Shown here: in pieces, positions 16,829 through 26,017 of the stretch | Layout: the number at the start of each line of letters is the position of its first letter | Position numbering within the stretch: position 1 is the stretch's first letter | NCBI RefSeq assembly: GCF_016132445.1 | Contig: NZ_CP046056.1 | Location: 992,001 to 1,056,000, forward strand | Origin: Venatoribacter cucullus | GTDB taxonomy: Bacteria > Pseudomonadota > Gammaproteobacteria > Pseudomonadales > Oceanobacteraceae | Length of the DNA: 64,000 bases | Reading direction: 5' to 3' | Made by a program: the position numbers and the translations under genes | The notes under the pieces: model-generated | What the model was told of the DNA's origin: nothing | Database searches by the model: none | What the model saw: only the letters and a program-made list of their open reading frames with translations

Positions 16829-19660
16829 TTATTCCCCGGCCGGTACGGTAAAGCGTTGCAGCTGGTCACGCGGCAGGCTGGTCAGAGCCCCGGCGTTCTG
16901 CACCTGGCCACCCTGGGTAATAATCACCCAGGGCCGGCCCTGCTCCAGCAGGGCGTGCTGATACAGCGCGCGGACATCGTCCAGCGTCAGCTGATCCACT
17001 TCGGCGGCAATGGCTTCGTTGGTGTCGAAGGTTGACCGGCCAATATCAGCGTCGCGCCAGAAACGGGCAAATTTTTCGCCCATGTTTTTCGGTTTTTCCA
17101 GCAGCAGGGTTTTCAGGCCTTGCTGATACGCCTGAAATTCGGTTTCACCCATATTGGCAAGTACCGCTTCAAAGTCAGCAAAGAAGCGCTCGCTGCTGTC
17201 GAGAATATCCTGCGGGCCGGCGTCGGGTGACTGCACAATAAAGGCCAGTCCGGGCACGGTTTGCTGCGGAAATTGGGTAGCAAAGACCACATAGCCCAGC
17301 TGTTCTTCGGTACGTAGGCGCTGGTAATAGGGCGCACTGAGCATCTGCCCCAGCAATGAGAAGCGGGCGCGGTTGCGGTCACTGTTGTCCAGCCCCTGTA
17401 CGTAGAGCACCAGGGCCTTGTCCTGATGGTCGAGGTCGAGGTTCAGCTGGTGGCGTGCTACCGGTGGTTGCAGCACCGCCGGCAGCGGCAGCTCCGTACC
17501 GGTGGCCGGGTAATGGCGGCTGACAGTATCGGCAAAGGTTTGGGCCTGGGCGGCGCTGAGGCTGCCGTGTACATACATTTGCAGGCTCAGGCCGGTACCG
17601 AAGCGTTGGGCAAAGTCCAGTACATCGGCGCGGGTTACGTTAGCCAGTTCCTGCAGCAGTTGGTGCTCGCTGAACGACGGGTCGTACAGCCACTGCCGCA
17701 GTTCCGCCAGCGCGCGTTCGAAGGGTTTATTTTTCAGCTGATTTTCCAGACTGCGTTGCAGCGAGGCGCGGTAGCGGTCGAAGTCATCATCGCTCAGCTG
17801 GCTGTCCTGCATTTGTTGCAGCAACCGCTCCAGCAGTACCGGCAGTTTGTGCTGATAACCGGCGAGGGTAATTTCCAGACCACGGCCGCTGGCGCTCAGC
17901 TGATAGCTGAGGCCGGCCAGATGCGCCGGATAGCTGAAGGTGTTCAGATTTTCATTGACGCTGCGGGCATACAACTGTGCCAGCACCCGGTCACGGGCGC
18001 TGTTCTGCACCGATGCTTGTTGCAGCTGGATCAGTACACGGGCTTTCGGCTGGGCAAATTCCTGTTCCGGGTAGTACCACAGGCGCAGACCTGTGTCGTT
18101 GCGCAGCAACGCTGGTTTGTTCTGCGGTTCACCCTTATACAGGCTGAAATCGGTCGGAATAAAAGGGTTGGGTTGTGGCAGGAACAGCGCCTGCTGCAGT
18201 TCCGCTTCCAGCTGCGCATCAGCCTGATAGTTCAGCGGGCGGATGCGGATGGGGGTGTTGTACCAGGGGTCAACGGTATCGGTAGCAACGCCCGGGGCAA
18301 TGATGGTGCGCAGCATATTGTTGCCGTTCAGGGCATCCAGATAGGGCTTAAGCTGTGCCGGGCTGGCGGGCTGCCAGCGGTAATCGCCATAAATCACATC
18401 TTCGGGCGGGTACACCAACAGGTTGCTGCTGAGGCGTACGACATAGTCGGACAAACGGCTGTGCTCCTGAAAGCGGAACATCAGATCGCTGAGCTGATGC
18501 TGTTCCGTTAACAGATAATCCGGCAGCGGTTGTTGTTGCAGCAGGCCTATGTAGTGCAACAGTGCCTGGGTAATGCGGTCGGTCTGCAACAGGCCGGCGC
18601 GGGTCAGCTGGATTTGCACCACCAGGTTGGATTCGCTGTGGGTGCTGAGTGAGCGTCCGGCGCTTAAGCCTTCGGCCCAGCCCTGGGCTTTCAGATAGGC
18701 CAGCAGACTGCCTTCGCCTTCATGGCCGAGCAGATGGGTCAGCAGCTGCACCGGTTTCACCGCGTAGTTGGATTGGGTTTCCGGCATCGGGAAGGTGAAT
18801 TGCAGACGGCGGATTTCTTTGACTGGTTCAATGTTCAGGTCCAGCGGCAGCTGGCCGTCGGCAAACAGCGGCGGGTTGGGCTGGCGCGGTGTGGTATTGC
18901 GCAGCGGTACGGCGGCAAAGTGTTGCTCGGCCCATTGTTGCAGCTGGTCCAGTTCGTAGTTACCGGCCAGCACTAAGGTCATGCGGTCAGCCGAATAATG
19001 TTTGGCATAAAAATCCAGCAGTTCATCACGCACATTGCCATCGGGGCGATCGGCCAGGGTATCCAGGTTGCCGGTGGCGAATGAGGCAAAGGGGTGCTGC
19101 GGGTTCATGGCCTGTTTTTCGGCCGAGAAAATCCGGCGGAAATCGTCTTTCAGCTTGGCACTGTATTCCGCATGCACGGCATTTTTTTCGCGCTCGACGT
19201 AGGTGGCGTCGAAGGTGGGGGAAATAAAGAAGGGTGCGAAGCGGTCAAGCGCACCGGGCAGGGCGTTGTTGTCCAGCTCGAAGAAATAAGTGGTTTGGCT
19301 GTGGGCGGTAAAGGCGTTGTGGCTGCCGCCGTGGCGGCTGATGTAAGCCTGGTACTCACCGGCTTCCGGATAGGGTTCGGTGCCTAAAAACAGCATGTGT
19401 TCAAGGAAGTGCGCCAGGCCTTCACGACCGGCCGGGTCATCGCCACTGCCGGCATCAACACTGACAGCAGCGGCCGCTTTGTCGGCGTCCGGATTCTGTA
19501 CCAGCACCACTTTCATGCCGTTGGGTAACTGCAGATAACGATAACTGAACGGATCGGCGGGGCTGACAATCAGCTCCGGTTGGGCAGACATACGGAACAT
19601 AGAGAATCCAATAGCAGCCAGAACAATGGCGAAAAATATCCAGTAACGGGGCGAGAACAT
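16829..19660 (-). CDS. ptrA: Pitrilysin/insulinase-family (M16) zinc protease
   Basis: The 943-residue protein has the M16 inverted zinc motif HFLEHMLFLG (HxxEH) and the downstream Glu in NAVHAEYSAKLKDD, the layout of protease III. Four homologous half-domains follow, with the usual degenerate C-terminal half; EEQLGYVVF is the conserved substrate-binding segment. A hydrophobic N-terminus (YWIFFAIVLAAIGFSMF) should export it or anchor it in the inner membrane, facing the periplasm, where such enzymes degrade small peptides. AAGGAG lies 5 bases before the ATG. It follows a small gene by 29 bases. The symbol is by family similarity. Confidence 0.9.
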   Translation of the reverse strand: MFSPRYWIFFAIVLAAIGFSMFRMSAQPELIVSPADPFSYRYLQLPNGMKVVLVQNPDADKAAAAVSVDAGSGDDPAGREGLAHFLEHMLFLGTEPYPEAGEYQAYISRHGGSHNAFTAHSQTTYFFELDNNALPGALDRFAPFFISPTFDATYVEREKNAVHAEYSAKLKDDFRRIFSAEKQAMNPQHPFASFATGNLDTLADRPDGNVRDELLDFYAKHYSADRMTLVLAGNYELDQLQQWAEQHFAAVPLRNTTPRQPNPPLFADGQLPLDLNIEPVKEIRRLQFTFPMPETQSNYAVKPVQLLTHLLGHEGEGSLLAYLKAQGWAEGLSAGRSLSTHSESNLVVQIQLTRAGLLQTDRITQALLHYIGLLQQQPLPDYLLTEQHQLSDLMFRFQEHSRLSDYVVRLSSNLLVYPPEDVIYGDYRWQPASPAQLKPYLDALNGNNMLRTIIAPGVATDTVDPWYNTPIRIRPLNYQADAQLEAELQQALFLPQPNPFIPTDFSLYKGEPQNKPALLRNDTGLRLWYYPEQEFAQPKARVLIQLQQASVQNSARDRVLAQLYARSVNENLNTFSYPAHLAGLSYQLSASGRGLEITLAGYQHKLPVLLERLLQQMQDSQLSDDDFDRYRASLQRSLENQLKNKPFERALAELRQWLYDPSFSEHQLLQELANVTRADVLDFAQRFGTGLSLQMYVHGSLSAAQAQTFADTVSRHYPATGTELPLPAVLQPPVARHQLNLDLDHQDKALVLYVQGLDNSDRNRARFSLLGQMLSAPYYQRLRTEEQLGYVVFATQFPQQTVPGLAFIVQSPDAGPQDILDSSERFFADFEAVLANMGETEFQAYQQGLKTLLLEKPKNMGEKFARFWRDADIGRSTFDTNEAIAAEVDQLTLDDVRALYQHALLEQGRPWVIITQGGQVQNAGALTSLPRDQLQRFTVPAGE

Positions 19661-19689
19661 GCCGTCTCCTTGGGGTATTGGGTTAGGCT

Positions 19690-19950
19690 TCAGTGCGACG
19701 GGCCGGTATGCCGGGCAATGGCCTGGGCATCGGCCAGACTGTGGCGCTGTGGGTCAAGCGCCGCAATGCTGCTCAGACGGTGTTGACAGTCATCCAGTTC
19801 CGCCAGCAGCAACGCCGTTTGTTGTGAAAAGGCCTGGTCGATCACCTCATACAGCGCCTGGGCCGGATCATGAGCCGCGGCGGCGGCCGGTGTGCGCAGG
19901 GCTTTCAGGCAGGCCAGAGCAATCTGGTGGTAGGCGTGGTCTTTGTTCAC
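19690..19950 (-). CDS. Small helical protein of unknown function
   Basis: This 86-residue protein starts with GTG at 19950, supported by a strong GAGGAG about 5 bases upstream, which is the main reason to accept it. The sequence is helical, Ala/Leu/Gln-rich, with no membrane segment, signal peptide or Cys motif; it ends in ARHTGPSH. I recognise no family. It lies between the REC-PAS-EAL-like regulator (63 bases upstream) and the pitrilysin-like protease (29 bases downstream), all on the same strand, so it is probably in one transcript with them. Confidence 0.65.
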   Translation of the reverse strand: MNKDHAYHQIALACLKALRTPAAAAAHDPAQALYEVIDQAFSQQTALLLAELDDCQHRLSSIAALDPQRHSLADAQAIARHTGPSH

Positions 19951-20013
19951 AGGGGCTCCTCAGCTGGGACAAACGGAAAACAGGGGCTGATCATACCCGA
20001 TTCCGGGGTGGAA

Positions 20014-21864
20014 TCACGCGCCCTGATCACCCTGTCCGGCGAACCATTGCAACTGTTCTGCGCTGATAAGAGGGGACAGCAGATCCCCGGCCAGCCAGTC
20101 CAGTTGGTTCAGGTGCGCCGCGGCCAGTTGTTCCGGGCTGTCTATGCGGTCGGCATACAGCAGCAGGGGTTGTTCATGCAGTTTTTGCAACAGACGCCGG
20201 CTCTGTGGTGTAACTTTGCTGCCACGCAACTGGCTGAGAAATTCGGCCGTCATACAGACGCCGGCAATGGGTTGTTGCAGGATCTGGCGCGGGTTCAGAA
20301 ACCCCTGACCGAATTGCTGCAACAGCAGTTGGCAGTGCTGGTCACGCAGCTGGTCACGGAATGCGATGGCAGCATCGCTCTGGTCCAGCAAGTCTGCTTC
20401 GCTGATGCGGGCAAACCCCTGCCAGCTGTGGCCGGGTAATTGGTTTAACGCTTGCAACAGGGCGCCGGTATCACGGCGGGAGGCCTGACTGACATTCAGC
20501 AGTACCTTCATCGGGTTGCCAAACAGTGGTTGCCAGCGTTGCTGCAATTCCTGCAGCCCGCCATACCAGTCTGCCTGATCACGCTGATCTGGCGGCGGCA
20601 GTTCCACGGCCACCAGACGCCCGGAACGGTTGAAGACCGGCCGTATCTGCACCGGTGTGGTCGGACGGGTGGGCGTAACCACGGGCCTGGCGACAGCAGA
20701 ATCGGCGGCCCCGGCGGGGATGCTGACGCGGGGCATTCCCAGTCGTTGGCGCAGCCAGTCAGTCCAGCAGTCAATGTCCGCCGGTTTCTGCTCCAGACTC
20801 AGTTGCGGATGCAGCGGTTGCTGGCGCTGTTGCAGCTGCAGCGGTTGTTCAAACTGCAGGCGGATCGCCTGTTGCAGAGCGTGCTGGGCAACGGGGTCGA
20901 GATCAGCCGGCAATAACAGCAGAAAACTCTGTGGTTGTGGTGAATAAATATTGTACCGATCGCCACTGGCCACCTGCAGTCGCTCAAAGCAGATGGAGGC
21001 CACGTCGCGGTTGCTGACCTCGCCGGGAGGGAAGGTAATCACCAGCAGTTGCACGTCGTGCGCCTGGGCCCCGGCATCCTGCTGCAGACGCTGCAGATGA
21101 TGTTCGCCACTGTAGCGTTGCAGTTCGTCCTGCAGACCCCGTTCGGGTGCCAGTGTGCCGGTGACCGGCTGACACAGGCACAGGCGGAAATTCGGCCCCA
21201 GCGGACTGATGGTCATGCGGGTGGTCATGGCCGCCTGGTGGGGGCGCTGAAAGGTAAAAATACCCAGCCAGCTCTGTTGTTGTTCGGTCTGATGGGTAAC
21301 TTCGGTTTCCAGACTGACCGGCATGGCGCTGAGTGCCGGGGCAAACAGATTGATGCCATGCAGGTCAGCGGGCTGGCAGTTTAACAACCGGCACAGCGGT
21401 TCATTGGCGTGGCGTACGACCCAGTTTTCATCGGTTAACAGCAGCAGTTCCTGCTGGCTGAGTTGTTGCTGCAGATGGTTGCTGTGTTGCAACAGTTGTT
21501 GCTGGCGCAGACCTTCGTGGATATCCAGTGTCAGCAGCAGGTTGTCCCAGGGTTTGGCGACGAAGCGGTGGATATCGCCGTTTTGCCAGGCCAGCCGCAG
21601 GGCGGCGTAATCAACCTGGCCGGACAGCAGCAGGCGATAGGTGGCGGGTGACCGTTCACGCACCTGCCGGCACAGGGTAAGGCCATCGGTGCCGGGCATT
21701 TTGTAGTCGGTAATCAGCAGATGGATACTGTGCTGGCCGAACATCTGCAGCGCCTCATCGGCGTTGCTGGCCTGCAGTATTTGCCAGGGTTCGCCCCGCA
21801 GCATACGTTTGATGGCATCGGTGATGCCGCTTTCGTCATCGACCAGCAACAGAGTGCGTTGCAT
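20014..21864 (-). CDS. Response regulator with PAS and degenerate EAL-like output
   Basis: The 616-residue protein begins with an intact receiver domain (about 1-115): LLLVDDE acidic pair, phospho-acceptor Asp in DYKMPG, and KPW. A PAS-like segment follows (about 140-235; LTDENWVVRHANEPLCRLL). The long Gln-rich middle (about 240-390) has no clear motif. The last ~200 residues look like an EAL domain that has lost its catalytic residues: NVSQASRRD, ARISEADLL in place of the usual ITE, and LDWLAGDLLSPLISAEQL in place of the D-x-x-QG-x-x-x-x-P end. It probably binds a partner rather than cleaving c-di-GMP. I start at 21864, where GGAG is 6 bases upstream, not at 21876. It is divergent from an HTH gene with 81 bp between starts. 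Confidence 0.75.
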   Translation of the reverse strand: MQRTLLLVDDESGITDAIKRMLRGEPWQILQASNADEALQMFGQHSIHLLITDYKMPGTDGLTLCRQVRERSPATYRLLLSGQVDYAALRLAWQNGDIHRFVAKPWDNLLLTLDIHEGLRQQQLLQHSNHLQQQLSQQELLLLTDENWVVRHANEPLCRLLNCQPADLHGINLFAPALSAMPVSLETEVTHQTEQQQSWLGIFTFQRPHQAAMTTRMTISPLGPNFRLCLCQPVTGTLAPERGLQDELQRYSGEHHLQRLQQDAGAQAHDVQLLVITFPPGEVSNRDVASICFERLQVASGDRYNIYSPQPQSFLLLLPADLDPVAQHALQQAIRLQFEQPLQLQQRQQPLHPQLSLEQKPADIDCWTDWLRQRLGMPRVSIPAGAADSAVARPVVTPTRPTTPVQIRPVFNRSGRLVAVELPPPDQRDQADWYGGLQELQQRWQPLFGNPMKVLLNVSQASRRDTGALLQALNQLPGHSWQGFARISEADLLDQSDAAIAFRDQLRDQHCQLLLQQFGQGFLNPRQILQQPIAGVCMTAEFLSQLRGSKVTPQSRRLLQKLHEQPLLLYADRIDSPEQLAAAHLNQLDWLAGDLLSPLISAEQLQWFAGQGDQGA

Positions 21865-21945
21865 GAAGTACTCCATAATTCAACTTGCTTTAAGCACAGG
21901 CTATCTATACTGGAATTCAGTGTGATAACCAAACGGGATGTTGCA

Positions 21946-22488
21946 GTGAGGGAAAAACAAGCCTTAACCACCGGAGATGTAGCCCGCTACTGTGGTGTGA
22001 ACTTCCGGACCGTCATTCGCTGGATTGAACGTGGCCACCTGGAAGCCTATAAACTGCCGGGGCGCGGTGATAACCGGATTCCGGTGGCGGGTTTTATCAG
22101 CTTTTTGCAACGCAACAATATGCCGGTGCCGGATGAACTCCTGCAGGGTGGACGTACCCTGTTGTTGCTGACCGCCAATGAAGATTTTTCGGCTGAACTG
22201 GCTTCCTGCGTGCGTAAAGCCGGCTGGGATTGTTTGCTGTTGAATGATCCGTTGCAGTTTGGTTACCGGCTGGCTGAACAGCAACCAGCAGCGCTGGTGG
22301 TAACCAGTTGTGCGGCCCAGGATTCAGTAGCCCGCCTGTTGCGGGATACTGAACAGCGTGACCGTCTGTTGCTGGTGATCAATCAGGATATCGATCCGGT
22401 AACCTGTAACGATGGCTGGCACTGCTTTCAATGGCCCCGGGACCAGCAGGCCCTGCTGGCGTTACTGAGTGGCGCGGTAAGCGCCTGA
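21946..22488 (+). CDS. HTH (excisionase/MerR-like) protein with receiver-like C-terminus
   Basis: The N-terminal ~55 residues are a helix-turn-helix of the excisionase/BldC type (TTGDVARYCGVNFRTVIRWIERGHLEAYKLPGRGDNRI). The remaining ~110 residues resemble a response-regulator fold (TLLLLTANEDFSAELASCVRKAGWDCLLLNDPLQ...ALVVTS) but lack the acidic pair and phospho-acceptor Asp, so phosphorylation is unlikely. I start at GTG 21946 (180 residues); GGGA lies about 8 bases upstream. Its head-to-head placement with the REC-PAS-EAL-like gene suggests a two-gene regulatory pair, perhaps autoregulated from the shared gap. Targets are unknown. Confidence 0.7.
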   Translation: MREKQALTTGDVARYCGVNFRTVIRWIERGHLEAYKLPGRGDNRIPVAGFISFLQRNNMPVPDELLQGGRTLLLLTANEDFSAELASCVRKAGWDCLLLNDPLQFGYRLAEQQPAALVVTSCAAQDSVARLLRDTEQRDRLLLVINQDIDPVTCNDGWHCFQWPRDQQALLALLSGAVSA

Positions 22489-22896
22489 TCAGAGCACGCT
22501 GCCGTAAGGAATATACCGGTTGTCGGTCAGTTTCTTCAGTTGGCGTATGGCCTCTTTGTCGGGTAACTGGTTGTGCTGACGCAACCAGCGGAAGATCCAG
22601 ATGGCCGGATTGCGTTTGCCGCATTGCCAGCCGCTGAGCTGCTGCTCGGCCAGGGTGTAAAAGAGTGCCAATGGAAACAGCTGCTGCGGTGGCAGTTGTT
22701 GCAGGGCTGGTTGCCAGTCTTCTTCCTGCAGTTGCAGCCAGGCGCTGGCCTGTTGTTGCTGCGCGGCACTGAGCTGATCCGCCAGGGTCTGCTCACCGGC
22801 CTGTATCCGCTCGCCCAAAGCAGCGAACATTTGTAACATTTGCAGGTCAATCTGGGCCGCGGTGGTGGTTTTTACTGGCTGCCATTCATTAATCAT
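22489..22896 (-). CDS. Unknown Gln-rich protein
   Basis: I do not recognise this 135-residue cytoplasmic protein. It is rich in Gln, Leu and Trp, predicted helical, and has no Cys pair, signal or membrane segment. The C-terminal third (NPAIWIFRWLRQHNQLPDKE and RYIPYGSVL) is the most ordered-looking part and could be a conserved tail. Its stop abuts the stop of the convergent HTH gene (22488/22489), with no terminator between them. It is divergent from the acyltransferase gene at 23025. Codon use resembles its neighbours, so I consider it a real gene. Confidence 0.65.
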   Translation of the reverse strand: MINEWQPVKTTTAAQIDLQMLQMFAALGERIQAGEQTLADQLSAAQQQQASAWLQLQEEDWQPALQQLPPQQLFPLALFYTLAEQQLSGWQCGKRNPAIWIFRWLRQHNQLPDKEAIRQLKKLTDNRYIPYGSVL

Positions 22897-23024
22897 TTGC
22901 TGTATTTCCGGTCGTTAATACCTCTTTGGGACGTTAGGATATACCAGGATGGCGCAGTGATATACCGTGCCACCGGAGGCATAATAACGCCCCTGCATTG
23001 ACCTGACCCTGTCTGTGAGACTTC

Positions 23025-24212
23025 ATGCCGAACACCGATCCAGCCAATAGCGCCGATATTTACGCCGATATCCGTCCTTATGATGACGCCGAAGTTGCGG
23101 CGGTACTGCAACGTTTGCTGCACTCCCCGGATTTGTTCCGGGCGTTGCTGCGCTTCCGTTTTCCCGCTAAGCCCGGGTGGTATTACCGCCTGTTCAGCCC
23201 GCTGTTGCGCTGGTATCTGCAGCGTCAGGCCCGCACGATAAAAACAGTGGATGACTTTCAGCGCTGGCTGGCGCCATTAATTGCGCTGTTGCTGGAGCGT
23301 TCATCGCAGCAGATTGATGTGCGTGGGCTCGAGCATTTAACCCCGGGCACGCCGTATTTGTTTATTTCCAATCACCGCGACATCGCCATGGATCCGACGC
23401 TGATTAATTACAGCCTGCACCATGCCGGCTGGCCGACCAGCCGCATTGCGATTGGCGATAATCTGCTCAGCCACCCTGATGTGGCCGATATCATGCGGCT
23501 GAATAAAAGCTTTGTGGTGAAGCGTTCGTTCGCCAATAACCGCGAGAAACTGCGCGAATTGCAGAAGCTTTCGGGGTATATCCGTCAGTCGCTGGACGAA
23601 GGTGTGTCCATCTGGATTGCTCAGCGTGAAGGCCGGGCCAAAGACGGGCTGGATGCGACCGATACGGCAGTGCTGAAAATGCTGGCGCTTAATGGCCGTG
23701 AGCGTGGCGAAGACTTTACCCGCACCCTGCAGCAGATGCGGCCGGTGCCGGTCTGTATTCAATACGAGTGGGACCCCTGCGATGTCTTAAAAGCCAATGA
23801 GCTGGTGACATTGGCTAACAATGGCCGCTACGACAAAGCGCCGGGGGAAGACACCCGCAGTATCCTGCTGGGCATGACCGGTCAGAAAGGCCGCATTATT
23901 GTCGATTTTGGCCGCCCTCTGGCGGGTGATGAGCTGAACAGCGCTGACCAGATGGCGCAGGCCATTGACCGGCAACTGGAGCAGATGCGGGAAATTTTAC
24001 CGGTCCAGCGTACCGCGCTGGCACTGCTGCAGCGTGACTTCAGCGGTTATGAGCAATTCAGTGGTGCGGAATGGCACAGTGAGGTGGCCAACCAGCTGGA
24101 GCAGCGTCTGCAACCACTGGCGGCACCGGTGCGCCAGCGGTTGTTGCAGACCTATGCCATGCCCCTGTTAGCGGCCGGTACGCTCAGTTCTGCCGGTTCA
24201 GCAGTTCATTAA
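23025..24212 (+). CDS. Glycerolipid acyltransferase-family protein (PlsC-like domain)
   Basis: This 395-residue protein has an acyltransferase domain in its centre: FISNHRDIAMDP (about 123-134) aligns with the catalytic NHxxxxD block, and WIAQREGRAKDG with the FPEGTRS-like block III. His and Asp are separated by five residues here rather than four, a feature I associate with the HRDI-type family of bacterial glycerol acyltransferases. The N-terminal ~90 residues form a soluble extension; there are no convincing membrane segments. It probably acylates a lysophospholipid or related acceptor at the inner membrane. Its 3' end overlaps that of the convergent lipoprotein gene by 29 bases. Confidence 0.78.
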   Translation: MPNTDPANSADIYADIRPYDDAEVAAVLQRLLHSPDLFRALLRFRFPAKPGWYYRLFSPLLRWYLQRQARTIKTVDDFQRWLAPLIALLLERSSQQIDVRGLEHLTPGTPYLFISNHRDIAMDPTLINYSLHHAGWPTSRIAIGDNLLSHPDVADIMRLNKSFVVKRSFANNREKLRELQKLSGYIRQSLDEGVSIWIAQREGRAKDGLDATDTAVLKMLALNGRERGEDFTRTLQQMRPVPVCIQYEWDPCDVLKANELVTLANNGRYDKAPGEDTRSILLGMTGQKGRIIVDFGRPLAGDELNSADQMAQAIDRQLEQMREILPVQRTALALLQRDFSGYEQFSGAEWHSEVANQLEQRLQPLAAPVRQRLLQTYAMPLLAAGTLSSAGSAVH

Positions 24213-24981
24213 TGCGCCGGTTGGCCGGCTCGGCTACCGAGGTGCGGGGGAATTCGGTGGTAACTTTCCGCAGATAACCCAATGCCTTCTGGTTGTTGCC
24301 CTGCTGGTTGTAGGGGCTCATAAAAATCAGGCCGAGCTGATACAGCGCCTTGGCGCGCATCTCATCGGATGAGGCTTTGTTTTCGTACAGTATCAGGTAC
24401 ACCGCTTCGGCATCGTCGGTGCGGCTATGGGTGATCGCACGTTCACTCATGGGCGTTAATTCTGCGTCATAGGTGATGCGCTCGCTGCCCAGCAGTTCGT
24501 TACGGTTAACGTCTTTCAGTAACTGGCTGGCATTCAGCTGTACCGGTTCCTGCGCCCGCTGTTCCAGCAGTTGCAGACGATGGGCAATTTTCGGCCCCAG
24601 CCGTGAGGACGGAAATTCCTGCTGATGGCGCAATAAATAGGTGCGCGCCAGCTGGTCGTCCCGCTGATCGTTGTAACGGTTCATATACAGCAGGGCAATC
24701 TGGTACAGCGCCAGGGATTTCATATTGGTGCTGTATTCGCGGTTGTTATAGCCCAACAGATAGGTATTAACCGCTTCTTCGGTGCGGTCTTCACTGATGG
24801 CCTGCACCGAGTAGGTGAGTAAATCGGGTTCTTCGCGCAGGGCGGCGGCGGCCCGCAGCTTGATATTTTCGTCGTGTAACGCCAGTTGCTGGGCGCCGGT
24901 ACCGGCAACCAGAATAGGGGTGGTAGCCGCACAACCCGCCAGGCCGGCCAGCGCGAAGGCGGTAAACAGTAACTTGATCAT
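24184..24981 (-). CDS. Lipoprotein with TPR-like repeats
   Basis: The 265-residue precursor starts best at 24981 (MIKLLFTAFALAGLAGC), which gives a classic lipoprotein signal with lipobox L-A-G-C. The residue after Cys is Ala, so sorting to the outer membrane is likely. The mature part has two repeated helical sections, SLALYQIALLYMNRYNDQRDDQLARTYLL and AKALYQLGLIFMSPYNQQGNNQKALGYL, each a Sel1/TPR-like unit in the stress of Y-Q-I/L-x-L-I/L. This suggests a protein-binding scaffold. The function is unknown. It is divergent from fieF, and its 3' end overlaps the acyltransferase gene. Confidence 0.78.
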   Translation of the reverse strand: MIKLLFTAFALAGLAGCAATTPILVAGTGAQQLALHDENIKLRAAAALREEPDLLTYSVQAISEDRTEEAVNTYLLGYNNREYSTNMKSLALYQIALLYMNRYNDQRDDQLARTYLLRHQQEFPSSRLGPKIAHRLQLLEQRAQEPVQLNASQLLKDVNRNELLGSERITYDAELTPMSERAITHSRTDDAEAVYLILYENKASSDEMRAKALYQLGLIFMSPYNQQGNNQKALGYLRKVTTEFPRTSVAEPANRRINELLNRQN

Positions 24982-25146
24982 ATTGGTATCCCTGATCATA
25001 TTTTTGGAGTTCGGTGAGAAGCGCCAGTGTAATCAGGGCTGCCGGCGCTGCAAAGGTAGGTTCAGGCCAGCGGGAAGATATTTTCCGGTTCTGGCACAAT
25101 GGCGGTGGCGATAGCCAGACCGGCTGATTTAACCAAGGAAAGATTC

Positions 25147-26010
25147 ATGACCGATCAACGTGCCAGATTAATTAAAACCGCTGCGGTGGCGTCTTTATGC
25201 ACCGCGCTGATATTGCTGGCGGCCAAGATTTTTGCCTGGGTATTGAGCGATTCCGCCAGCGTGCTGTCGTCATTACTGGATTCGCTGATGGACATTGCCG
25301 CCTCGGCCGTTAATTTTTACGCCGTACGCTATGCACTGGTGCCGGCCGACCGCGACCATCCTTTTGGCCATACCAAGGCCGAAGGCATTGCGGCGCTGAT
25401 TCAATCGGCGTTTATTCTGGGTTCCGCGGTGGTGCTGCTGTTGCACGTGGTGGAGCGTTTGCTGAACCCGCAACCGGTCACGGCATTGGAAGAGAGCATC
25501 GGGGTGATGCTGTTTTCAGCGCTGGCTACTGCGGCACTGGTGTTGTATCAGCGTTATGTGTACCGGCAAACGGGCTCCCTGGCCATTAAGGCCGATTCCG
25601 CCCATTACTACGGCGATATTCTCACCAGTCTGGCGGTGGTTGGTGCGTTACTGGCCGCCTATTGGGAACAGTATTGGCTGGACCCGGTGGTGGCGCTGGT
25701 TATTGCACTGGTGTTGTTGTCCAGTGTGCTGGAAATTGTAAAAGCTGCGCTGACGGTGCTGATGGATCAGGCGATGGAGCCGGATGATCTGTCCCGTCTG
25801 CGGCAGGCGGTACTCAGCTGCCCCGGGGTGCGGGGATGCCATGATCTGCTGACCCGGCAATCCGGGCCGGTGCAGTTTATTCAGCTGCATCTGGAGCTGG
25901 ATGGCCAGCAGTCTTTGTATGATGCCCATGCTATTGGCCGGCGGGTAGAGCTGGCGATTCTGGCTGAGTTTCCGCAGGCGCAGATTATTATTCACCAGGA
26001 CCCGGTCTGA
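25147..26010 (+). CDS. fieF: Cation diffusion facilitator, FieF-like
   Basis: The 287-residue protein has six hydrophobic helices and a C-terminal cytoplasmic metal-binding domain, as in E. coli FieF (YiiP), which exports Zn2+ and Fe2+ in exchange for protons. The metal-site residues are visible: DSLMD in helix 2 (the two Asp of the transport site) and HYYGD in helix 5 (His and Asp). DRDHPFGHTKAEG is the conserved loop between helices 2 and 3. AAGGAAAG precedes the ATG at 25147. The last residues are followed after 7 bases by a barrel-like protein gene, probably co-transcribed. Confidence 0.92.
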   Translation: MTDQRARLIKTAAVASLCTALILLAAKIFAWVLSDSASVLSSLLDSLMDIAASAVNFYAVRYALVPADRDHPFGHTKAEGIAALIQSAFILGSAVVLLLHVVERLLNPQPVTALEESIGVMLFSALATAALVLYQRYVYRQTGSLAIKADSAHYYGDILTSLAVVGALLAAYWEQYWLDPVVALVIALVLLSSVLEIVKAALTVLMDQAMEPDDLSRLRQAVLSCPGVRGCHDLLTRQSGPVQFIQLHLELDGQQSLYDAHAIGRRVELAILAEFPQAQIIIHQDPV

Positions 26011-26017
26011 CCCCCTG

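Noticed and set aside
17426-18511. Open frame opposite the pitrilysin-like gene
   Set aside because: It lies wholly within the protease gene in antisense and has shadow-type composition.
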